A stretch of 38,611 nt of DNA from Clostridia bacterium (GTDB taxonomy: Bacteria > Bacillota > Clostridia > Oscillospirales > Acutalibacteraceae), in NCBI GenBank assembly GCA_017531385.1, contig JAFXLD010000088.1, positions 1 through 38,611 of the forward strand, in the 5' to 3' direction. The notes under the pieces were generated by a model. That model worked only from the letters and a program-made list of their open reading frames with translations, had not been told where the DNA came from and ran no database searches. The translations under genes were made by a program, and so were the position numbers. The first letter of the stretch is position 1, and each line of letters opens with the position of its first letter. Shown here one piece after another: positions 32,229 to 38,611 of this stretch.

Positions 32229-33923
32229 TTACTTGCGGATTACTTCCACAGTACCGTCGAAATATTTAAATTCTGTTAAAAGACTGAAAATTGCATCCTG
32301 TTCACTATTTAGGTTCTGTGAATGAAGCTTGAAATCTTCTTCATTATAGAGCTTTGCATATCTGCTGTCCTCATCCACACCGAAAAGGTACCAGTATAAA
32401 TACATATCTGCAGGGATTGCATTTTCATCCATTCTGTTAATAAATATATTTATTAAACAATGCTCGGTACAGTCAAGACTTATGACAATTCTGTCACCGT
32501 AAACGATAACAACCTGTGCATATTCACTGCCTGCGGGAATGTAAAGAAATGCAAAACCGTCTATATAACAATACTCACTTCCGTCTTCAAGCTTAATAAA
32601 ATCAAGCTTTTCTCTGAGAAAATCTGCTTTTACTTTTTCCAGCTCGGCTCTTGCTTCTTCCGTTTCGTATGCAAGGTTATTGAGTTCATCATCTGTGAGT
32701 TCATCAAGGGGCTTTCCTGCAATTCTTTCAATTTCAGCAAGATATGCTTCTTCAAAAACAGCACTTGCTTCTTCTGTCATCTGTCTGAATGTGTCCGGAT
32801 CTGTTTTTTCAAGCTCAGACTTGTTTTTGAAAAGTTCAATGAATGTTTCTGCATAGGGAACATCACCGAACTGCAGGGGATCCCAGCCGTACCATCTGTG
32901 ATTTCCTATCGCATAAGACAAATCCATCTTTTTGACCGCTTCATCCTTAGCAATCATTTCGTCAGCCAGAGTGTAATCAGGGTCAGTCACGTAAACATAA
33001 GGTCTTTCAGCAATATCCTTTGCAACAGCCTCGGGGTCTGCAAGTGAGTCATCAAGGTCAAAATCAAATATTGCACCCATTCCGTCATAAGTGTCAACAA
33101 AATAATATTCGCCCTTTTCATCCATACGGACTATTGTACCGTATGTTCCTTCTTTTTCACCGTAAAGAATGATTGAAAGGTCACGGTCTGCAAACTTTGC
33201 CGTATCGGTAATGTCACACAGATAATACAGAACATTGTTTTCCTCATAATGCCATGGTGTTCCCGTAAACATTACTGAGTTCGGTGCAAAACCTTTTACA
33301 GCAACCGTAAAATCAAAAGCAAATACTGCATCGCAGCAGAAGCATCCGGGCATATGACCGTCAGGTGCCATAACACTCTTTCCGTCATCACGGGTAATGG
33401 TCATAACTGCATAAATTCTGTCTTCCCTGATTTCTTCGGAAGTATCAAGTCCTCTGAGGGCTTTTACAATATCAGGAAGAATCACATAGCCATCTACAAT
33501 TGCTTCAAAATTAACGGTATAACCATTTTTATTGACCGTCTTCTGCACTGTTCTGACGCTGTTTTCATCAGCCTTGTCAATATCAACAACGGTTTTAATA
33601 TTCATTTCATGAAGCTCAAGTTGTTCATTCAGACCATCGGGCAACATAAACTGATAAGCCGCACCTGCACTGACTGCAAATAAAAGAACGATCACAGCCG
33701 CAATCAATGCATTCCGGAGTTTTTTGCCACCGACAAACTTTTTAGCTTTCTTGTCACTGTTATATGTGTAATCTACTCCCGTTTTTGCCTGTACTTTTTC
33801 CGAAATCCTTGAGATTATTTTCGGATCAAGCTCACAATCCGTATTTATCTGAGATTTGTTTATTGTATTGACTTCCTCTTCAGTCAATTCTGAAAACAAT
33901 GTGTCCAGTTTCTTTTCAATCAC
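32229..33923 (-). CDS. Probable anti-sigma factor with large extracytoplasmic domain
   Basis: This 564-residue protein has a ~65-residue charged N-terminus, a single transmembrane helix (about 71-90, NALIAAVIVLLFAVSAGAAY), and a ~470-residue outside domain. The gene starts 8 nt inside the preceding sigma factor gene, which is how anti-sigma partners are usually encoded. The N-terminus would bind the sigma factor. The outside domain is rich in acidic residues and resembles Firmicutes DUF4179-type proteins, but I cannot name its signal. Confidence 0.75.
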   Translation of the reverse strand: MIEKKLDTLFSELTEEEVNTINKSQINTDCELDPKIISRISEKVQAKTGVDYTYNSDKKAKKFVGGKKLRNALIAAVIVLLFAVSAGAAYQFMLPDGLNEQLELHEMNIKTVVDIDKADENSVRTVQKTVNKNGYTVNFEAIVDGYVILPDIVKALRGLDTSEEIREDRIYAVMTITRDDGKSVMAPDGHMPGCFCCDAVFAFDFTVAVKGFAPNSVMFTGTPWHYEENNVLYYLCDITDTAKFADRDLSIILYGEKEGTYGTIVRMDEKGEYYFVDTYDGMGAIFDFDLDDSLADPEAVAKDIAERPYVYVTDPDYTLADEMIAKDEAVKKMDLSYAIGNHRWYGWDPLQFGDVPYAETFIELFKNKSELEKTDPDTFRQMTEEASAVFEEAYLAEIERIAGKPLDELTDDELNNLAYETEEARAELEKVKADFLREKLDFIKLEDGSEYCYIDGFAFLYIPAGSEYAQVVIVYGDRIVISLDCTEHCLINIFINRMDENAIPADMYLYWYLFGVDEDSRYAKLYNEEDFKLHSQNLNSEQDAIFSLLTEFKYFDGTVEVIRK

Positions 33924-34473
33924 TGAAAATCTCTCCTTTCATCATAATACTCAGCTTTTCAATGGAGCGAAGATAACGCTTGTTTACCGCATTTGCACTC
34001 AGTCCCAGTCTGTTTCCGATTTCTTCGTATGTTTCACCGAAATAAAACTTACGGAAAATAATTGTGGCATCGGGTTCGCCAAGCTCCAGAATACTGTTAA
34101 TCAGAATACTGCGTTCCTCATTTTTCAGTGCAGTATCTTCGGTGCGTTCTGCATTTTTGTTCTCCTCTTCGGATAAAAGCGTATCTATGTTCTGTTGCCT
34201 GATTTTTTTGCGAAAAACATCAACAGCTCTTCTCTGTGCCAGAATCATCAGAAATGATGAAAGAGAACCCTTTGACAAATCAACGGAAGCATGGTTTTTA
34301 TAAAAATCCAGAAACACATCGCTGACGGTTTCTTCAACATCTTCCATGGAACATATAGACGAAAGCTTGTGAAGAACCGTTTTATATACCAGAGCAGTGT
34401 ATTGCCACGTTACAAACTTCATCCCCTTTTCGGGATCTGACTTCATCAGTGCAAGAACATCTTCCTGAGTCAT
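33916..34473 (-). CDS. ECF-type sigma-70 factor
   Basis: This 185-residue protein has sigma region 2 (EETVSDVFLDFYKNH and FLMILAQRRAVDVFRKK) and sigma region 4 (FRKFYFGETYEEIGNRLGLSANAVNKRYLRSIEKL). It has no region 1 or 3, as expected for extracytoplasmic-function factors. GGAG lies just before the ATG. The gene overlaps the transmembrane protein by 8 nt, so the pair is co-translated. Target promoters are not seen in the window. Confidence 0.92.
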   Translation of the reverse strand: MTQEDVLALMKSDPEKGMKFVTWQYTALVYKTVLHKLSSICSMEDVEETVSDVFLDFYKNHASVDLSKGSLSSFLMILAQRRAVDVFRKKIRQQNIDTLLSEEENKNAERTEDTALKNEERSILINSILELGEPDATIIFRKFYFGETYEEIGNRLGLSANAVNKRYLRSIEKLSIMMKGEIFSD

Positions 34474-34616
34474 ATATCTGCTCCTTTCATGTACTTAGAA
34501 TTGCAATTCCGTTAATATATTCGATCAGAATAATATAAATCTGCCATAAATGCAATTTTTTTGCGATAAATAATCATCATTTATATTATAACATAAATTT
34601 TTAAAAGAAAATTTCA

Positions 34617-34645
34617 TTGATTTGTTTTTCCCGGTATGATAAGAT
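34617..34645 (+). promoter_or_regulatory. Promoter of the SGNH hydrolase gene
   Basis: TTGATT (34617-34622), 17 bp, TAAGAT (34640-34645), about 32 nt before ATG 34678. Confidence 0.7.
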
Positions 34646-34677
34646 AAAACCATAGATTAACTCACGGGAGATATACA

Positions 34678-35433
34678 ATGAAAAAGAAAATCTTAAGTTT
34701 TGTTTCTGTTGTTCTGGCAGTTGCAATCATCATTGCAGGAGGTTATGTGGGAAATATGTTCGGCTTATTTTCAGAAGGCAACTACGGCGAATATGACCTT
34801 AAAAATACTAAAAGTTTACAGTCAAGTCCGCTTAAGGGCAAAACAATTATTTTCCTGGGTAGCTCTGTTACATACGGCTACGGCTCAATGGGTGTAAGCT
34901 TTGCTGATTTCCTTGAAGTAACCGACAGCATAACAGCAGTAAAAGAAGCTGTTTCGGGAACAACACTTGTGGATGTAAAAAACAATTCTTACGTTTCAAG
35001 AATGAAAACAATTGATAAGAATATAAAAGCCGCTGCTTTTGTCTGTCAGTTATCAACCAATGACGCAACCAAAGAAATGCCACTCGGTAAGATTGCCGAC
35101 AACTTTGATATAAACAGCTTTGACACACTGACCGTCGCAGGTGCCATAGAGCATATAATCGCATATGCAAAAGAAACATGGGATTGTCCCGTTGTTTTCT
35201 ATACTCAGGCAAAGTACGACAGCGAATACTACGGAAAAATGGTTGAACTGCTTCTTGAAATTCAGAAGAAATGGGATATTACTGTAATAGATTTCTGGAA
35301 TGATTCGGAGATAAACTCAATAACCGAAGACGAAAAAAATCTTTATCTTGTTGACCATATCCACCCGACAAAAGCAGGTTATAAAATCTGGTGGCTTCCG
35401 AAGATTCAGGAAAGTCTGTATAAAATTTCTTGA
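34678..35433 (+). CDS. Membrane-anchored or secreted SGNH/GDSL hydrolase
   Basis: This 251-residue protein has an N-terminal hydrophobic anchor (about 5-24). An SGNH fold follows: IIFLGSSVTYGYGSMG (nucleophile in G61-S62-S63), QLSTNDATKE as block III, and DHIHPTKAGYK with Asp226 and His229. SGNH enzymes remove acyl groups from carbohydrates or lipids. The stop codon overlaps the -35 box of the nadE promoter, so the two genes are separate transcription units. Confidence 0.87.
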   Translation: MKKKILSFVSVVLAVAIIIAGGYVGNMFGLFSEGNYGEYDLKNTKSLQSSPLKGKTIIFLGSSVTYGYGSMGVSFADFLEVTDSITAVKEAVSGTTLVDVKNNSYVSRMKTIDKNIKAAAFVCQLSTNDATKEMPLGKIADNFDINSFDTLTVAGAIEHIIAYAKETWDCPVVFYTQAKYDSEYYGKMVELLLEIQKKWDITVIDFWNDSEINSITEDEKNLYLVDHIHPTKAGYKIWWLPKIQESLYKIS

Positions 35434-35458
35434 CTTATTTATTATGCGGTGATATCAT
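35430..35458 (+). promoter_or_regulatory. Promoter of nadE overlapping the upstream stop codon
   Basis: TTGACT (35430-35435), 17 bp, TATCAT (35453-35458), 50 nt before ATG 35508. The -35 includes the TGA of the SGNH gene. Confidence 0.75.
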
Positions 35459-35507
35459 CAATACATAAACAAACTTAAAAAACAAACGCTATAAGTGGTG
35501 ATTATAA

Positions 35508-36239
35508 ATGTTTGATGCAGTCAGAATCAAAAATGAATGTGTGGAATGGATACGTGAATTTTTTGAAAAAAACGGTCCCGGTTGCAATGCAGTTGTAGGC
35601 ATTTCAGGCGGTAAAGACAGCTCAATTGCGGCTGCACTGTGTGTTGAAGCATTGGGCAAAGACAGAGTTATCGGTGTTCTGATGCCACAGGGTCAGCAGC
35701 ATGATATTGACATGGCACATCTGCTCGTAAATCATCTCGGAATAAAGCATTATGTCATAAACATCAAAGATACTGTTGACGCCATGCTGAAAAATATGCC
35801 CGAAGCTCTTGAAATCACAAGTCAGACCGTTCAGAATATTCCCCCGAGAATCCGAATGACAACTCTCTATGCCGTTTCACAAAGCTGCAACGGAAGAGTT
35901 GTGAACACCTGTAATCTTTCGGAAGACTGGGTCGGATACTCAACAAGATACGGCGATTCCGTGGGCGATTTCTCTCCCCTTTCCAATCTCACTGTGACAG
36001 AAGTCAAAGAAATCGGCTATCTTTTAGGTCTTCCCAAAGAATTGGTGGATAAAACTCCGATAGACGGACTGTGCGGAAAAACGGACGAAGAAAATCTCGG
36101 TTTCACTTACGCTGAGCTTGATGTTTACATCCGTACAGGCAAAATCGAAGACCTGCAGAAAAAAGAAATCATCGACAGAAAGCACAAAGCAAACCTGTTC
36201 AAACTTGAACTTATGCCAAGCTTCAAACCCGAAATTTAA
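35508..36239 (+). CDS. nadE: Ammonia-dependent NAD+ synthetase
   Basis: This 243-residue protein is a short NadE without the glutaminase domain. It amidates deamido-NAD with ammonia and ATP. The ATP-binding loop is GISGGKDSS (S33-S39), and NTCNLSEDWVGYSTRYGDSVGDFSPL and KTPIDGLCGKTDEENLGFTYAELD are the family's substrate segments. GTGGTGA precedes the ATG. It is a housekeeping gene with its own promoter and terminator. Confidence 0.95.
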   Translation: MFDAVRIKNECVEWIREFFEKNGPGCNAVVGISGGKDSSIAAALCVEALGKDRVIGVLMPQGQQHDIDMAHLLVNHLGIKHYVINIKDTVDAMLKNMPEALEITSQTVQNIPPRIRMTTLYAVSQSCNGRVVNTCNLSEDWVGYSTRYGDSVGDFSPLSNLTVTEVKEIGYLLGLPKELVDKTPIDGLCGKTDEENLGFTYAELDVYIRTGKIEDLQKKEIIDRKHKANLFKLELMPSFKPEI

Positions 36240-36248
36240 CAAAAAAAC

Positions 36249-36283
36249 AAACCGGAGTTTTCAGCAAAACTTCGGTTTTTTAT
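36249..36283 (+). terminator. Terminator of nadE
   Basis: AACCGGAGTTTT pairs with AAAACTTCGGTT around CAGC with one mismatch, followed by a T-run. Confidence 0.85.
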
Positions 36284-36318
36284 TCATAAATTATTCTCTG
36301 AAAAGAGATTTTCACCTT

Positions 36319-36828
36319 TTAAAATTCATCTTTATAAATCTTTATTGAAACAATCGTTCCGACAATCATTGGCACAAGATACGCAACACTTATCAGAATC
36401 AGCACTATACCGTCTGCGTCTGTGCCTATTGAATACAGGAACTGATAATATATTGACAATGTCGCAACAGACGGAAAAATGAATATCAGTTGCAGAATAT
36501 CAAAAATGTGCGAAATAACGGGCACATTTATTTCCATAGCAAAACCGAGCAACATTGATATTATCAGACATAAAACAGGCACCCAGAAGCAAATCATTGA
36601 TGTTATAAAATATGTGTCTTTGCCTGCCCCGACAGAATGTTTTGCAATCAATATGCAGACTCCCGCAAAAACAAACGGAAACAAAATAACAAGAGGTCCT
36701 GTGGGATATAGTTCAATATTTTCAACAAAAGCAAGTCTTCCCGATAACAGATGACCGAAAATCCACATGCCGATACCGGTAAAAATACCTTGGAAAATCT
36801 GTGTTGACTTTTTAGTTTGTGTGTTCAT
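36319..36828 (-). CDS. Multi-spanning membrane protein of unknown function
   Basis: This 169-residue protein has about five hydrophobic helices and short loops, and ends in a basic tail (VSIKIYKDEF). I start it at ATG 36828, which has AAGGTGGTG just upstream. An upstream TTG (36846) overlaps this ribosome binding site. I do not recognise the family. It converges on nadE. Confidence 0.7.
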   Translation of the reverse strand: MNTQTKKSTQIFQGIFTGIGMWIFGHLLSGRLAFVENIELYPTGPLVILFPFVFAGVCILIAKHSVGAGKDTYFITSMICFWVPVLCLIISMLLGFAMEINVPVISHIFDILQLIFIFPSVATLSIYYQFLYSIGTDADGIVLILISVAYLVPMIVGTIVSIKIYKDEF

Positions 36829-36919
36829 AAAAGCACCACCTTTCAATCAAAATATATAAAAATAACAAAAAAATGTAAAGCAACAATTTGTTGCACCAAG
36901 GTTTTTTTCATGTTTCAAT

Positions 36920-36950
36920 AAAAAAAAGACTGAGCCGTAACTCAATCTTT
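36920..36950 (-). terminator. Terminator of the 35-codon ORF
   Basis: On the minus strand AAAGATTGAG pairs with CTCAGTCTTT around TTACGG, with T-run beyond. The sequence TGAGCCGTAA in it is repeated exactly at 37097-37106. Confidence 0.7.
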
Positions 36951-36958
36951 CTGCGTTT

Positions 36959-37066
36959 TTATTCAATTTCAAAACTGTATAAGTCCCCGTCTGCAAGTGT
37001 AAGAATACCTGTCTGACCTTTATCAAAGCCGTCGTACATTTCTTCGGGAACATTTATTTTAAGGAT
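36959..37066 (-). CDS. 35-codon ORF with apparent ATC start, or 3' fragment of a truncated gene
   Basis: The frame encodes LKINVPEEMYDGFDKGQTG, then ILTLADGDLYSFEIE. It has no upstream ATG, GTG or TTG. GGAGG (37075-37079) lies 8 nt before ATC (37064-37066), the spacing of a real start, and a terminator follows. The peptide resembles the last part of small membrane-linked Firmicutes proteins (a G..G.LT......FE ending of DUF2500-like proteins). It could therefore be the 3' remnant of a gene cut by an element beginning near 37.07 kb. Both readings fit. Confidence 0.45.
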   Translation of the reverse strand: MLKINVPEEMYDGFDKGQTGILTLADGDLYSFEIE

Positions 37067-37120
37067 TAGGTTAACCTCCTTTCATCGTTATTTGTTTGAG
37101 CCGTAAAGAGTGGATTTAGC

Positions 37121-37157
37121 TCAATAAAAATACCCTCACAATTTAAATTTGTGGGGG
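37121..37157 (-). terminator. Hairpin near the start of the RdRP-like region
   Basis: CCCTCACAA (37133-37141) pairs with TTGTGGGGG (37149-37157) with one wobble. On the minus strand it is followed by TATTTTTATT. It could end minus-strand transcription from the region beyond, or mark an element end. Otherwise 37081-37178 shows no gene. Confidence 0.5.
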
Positions 37158-37178
37158 CAGTTACCAAATAGCGGGATA

Positions 37179-37207
37179 TTGAATTTTTAGAGGTGTTATG
37201 ATATACT
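37179..37207 (+). promoter_or_regulatory. Promoter of the RdRP-like gene
   Basis: TTGAAT (37179-37184), 17 bp, TATACT (37202-37207). Ribosome binding site TTGGAGA precedes ATG 37236. Confidence 0.75.
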
Positions 37208-37235
37208 GAATTAAATTTTAATCTTGGAGAACGCT

Positions 37236-38611
37236 ATGAAAAGCAAAAAATATATCATACCTGAAATATCAGCACAAAGTTTAATTACATCGGCACAGAA
37301 AACTGATGATGGTTACCGCTTTTATTGTGATACAACTGAACCTTCAAAAGAATATCTGATTGAAAACACATTACAGGACGATTGCCCGATTTTTTATCAG
37401 GCTATGCTTGTGTTAGATAAAAATCCAAATGCTGCCAACATAGTTTCGGATAAGCTACGTGATGTCTTTGTGTATATAGATTTTTCAGGTATCTTTGACC
37501 GTAAGGCTGTCGGCAGAGTTTTGGAGTATCAGCAGATTGCAGAATATATGTTTAAGCCTGAAGGTATAACTTTGAACTTTGGTAAAGAAGATAAAAGATA
37601 TGTTGCTTTTGAACGCTCTGCATCTATGAGCCGAGACAGTAAATTATCTTTTGTTCGTGCCGATGTGTATGATGCTTTGCGTGAAAGAATGATGCTCGGT
37701 ATGACTATCGGTAAGTGTCAGCTCAGTAAGTTATATGCATATAACGCTTTGCTTTTCACAAGCGGCACACGCTATTATGATGAAAGCATACTTTCTGACA
37801 AGAGAATCATTGTAATTAAAAATCCAAAAACAACAATAGAAAATGTAAATACCGTCACTGTTGAAGATGATGGCAGTAATAACCCTATGCGTAAATATAC
37901 ACGCACAGAAAAATTTACGGATATTACAATTACTGAATTTGACGGTGAAGGGTTTGTTTCTCCAAGATTAGCAGACTTGCTTGCCAAGGGACACAACTCA
38001 TTTCAAATCCGTATGCCATACATCAAAGGTGTTGTACATAAAGTTGATTTTGCCAGTTTACTTTCAGAACTAGATGTACCGTGTATTGTTGATATGTGGG
38101 GTAACAAGCATAAGCCGAATGATGTTGATATAATCCTTACTGACAGTATGTTCAAGGGCATTAAATGGATGACCGACAATAATCTGACTTGGGCAGAATA
38201 CTTAAAGCGTTGCAGAGAATATAACCACGCTCTGTATATATCAGGTATGGATAAGCTTACAACTCAAAATACAACTGAGCTTAATTACCAGTTTCTTAAT
38301 ACACTTTCAATAACAAATGAAGAATTCCGTCCGACAGATTTACCGCTCGGTTGTAATAGTTCTCCTGAATATGATTCAAGACAGTGGGTAACAAAAACAA
38401 CCGAAACAGAATATTACCTCTTTATTGCTGACAATGAATATCGCAGAAGATATTTTATTGATGATGAAACATCAGACTCCCGTCGTAAACATCGTGCAGA
38501 GCTTATTGCTAAAAATCCTCTGTTTATTGATGAGCCTATTTTCACAAAAGAGTTAAATGATAAGGCAGAAAATATTCTCAGCAAGTATTCTGTAGGAAAG
38601 CTGTTGATTAG
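37236..38611 (+). CDS. Eukaryotic-type (QDE-1/RDR-like) RNA polymerase homologue, 3' end missing
   Basis: An uninterrupted frame of 458 codons runs off the window. Three motifs occur in the same order as in eukaryotic RNA-dependent RNA polymerases (PF05183). YVAFERSASMSRDSKLSF (122-139) corresponds to the FxxSSSQLR block, EFDGEGFVSPRLADLLA (234-250) to the SDGIGxIS block, and FQIRMPYIKGVVHKVDF (256-272) to the QIRYGGYKGVxxVDP block. VDMWGN and VDIILTDSMFKGIKW follow. The catalytic DxDGD barrel would lie beyond base 38611. Bacterial members exist, and phage YonO of the wider superfamily is a DNA-dependent RNA polymerase, so template and role are open. The start follows a good promoter and TTGGAGA. 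A mobile-element origin is likely but unproved. Confidence 0.72.
   Translation, partial: MKSKKYIIPEISAQSLITSAQKTDDGYRFYCDTTEPSKEYLIENTLQDDCPIFYQAMLVLDKNPNAANIVSDKLRDVFVYIDFSGIFDRKAVGRVLEYQQIAEYMFKPEGITLNFGKEDKRYVAFERSASMSRDSKLSFVRADVYDALRERMMLGMTIGKCQLSKLYAYNALLFTSGTRYYDESILSDKRIIVIKNPKTTIENVNTVTVEDDGSNNPMRKYTRTEKFTDITITEFDGEGFVSPRLADLLAKGHNSFQIRMPYIKGVVHKVDFASLLSELDVPCIVDMWGNKHKPNDVDIILTDSMFKGIKWMTDNNLTWAEYLKRCREYNHALYISGMDKLTTQNTTELNYQFLNTLSITNEEFRPTDLPLGCNSSPEYDSRQWVTKTTETEYYLFIADNEYRRRYFIDDETSDSRRKHRAELIAKNPLFIDEPIFTKELNDKAENILSKYSVGKLLI

Overview
The window looks like a low-GC, Gram-positive gut member of the Clostridia, probably of the Oscillospirales/Ruminococcaceae type. The grounds are AAGGAGG-type ribosome binding sites, sigma-A promoters with 17-bp spacers, a pyruvate:ferredoxin-type oxidoreductase, secreted proteins with FIVAR, InlB-type and CxxC repeats, and the MobC/MobA/large-serine-recombinase type of mobile element at the left edge. 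The assignment comes from family recognition only; no search was run.

Layout. (1) 1-4388 is the right part of an integrative mobilizable element: a truncated ParB-like protein, an oriT-like palindrome, mobC, a relaxase, a small protein and a large serine recombinase. It ends in two tandem ~164-bp copies of a terminator/hairpin unit. The relaxase and the small protein appear to start at ATA and ATT codons. (2) 4394-11752 holds a secreted alpha/beta hydrolase, a YbjQ-family protein with a small membrane protein, a GH16 glycosidase, an XRE regulator, a lipoprotein/XRE pair sharing an operator region, tRNA-Arg(CCG) and the GTPase/ATPase YchF. (3) 11753-12142 is gene-free and full of hairpins. (4) 12143-17942 holds a methionine gamma-lyase-like PLP enzyme, then a four-gene dlt-like operon: adenylation enzyme, carrier protein, MBOAT acyltransferase and SGNH protein. 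(5) 18016-23322 holds a 1116-residue secreted protein with 14 Cys repeats, an endonuclease/exonuclease/phosphatase-family enzyme, an amidase-like protein and a small membrane protein. (6) 23377-30148 is minus-strand metabolism: a two-gene 2-oxoacid:ferredoxin oxidoreductase, then a MIF-like tautomerase, a PflX-like radical SAM protein, SfsA and a GH20 hexosaminidase in one tight run. (7) 30226-36828 holds a YyaL/DUF255 thioredoxin-fold protein, an ECF sigma factor with its probable anti-sigma partner, an SGNH hydrolase, NAD synthetase and a membrane protein. (8) From about 37.07 kb the context changes. A 35-codon ORF or gene remnant, hairpins and a good promoter precede a long ORF that runs off the window.

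The most unusual gene is that last ORF. Its 458 visible residues carry, in the correct order, the motifs that precede the catalytic barrel in eukaryotic (QDE-1/RDR-type) RNA-dependent RNA polymerases. It is therefore probably a bacterial member of that superfamily, perhaps on a second mobile element. The catalytic DxDGD motif would lie beyond the window, so the assignment is an inference from motif order.

In the core, the dlt-like operon would esterify an envelope polymer, and the sigma/anti-sigma pair, SGNH, GH16, amidase-like and repeat proteins suggest surface remodelling. These links are inferences from gene content.
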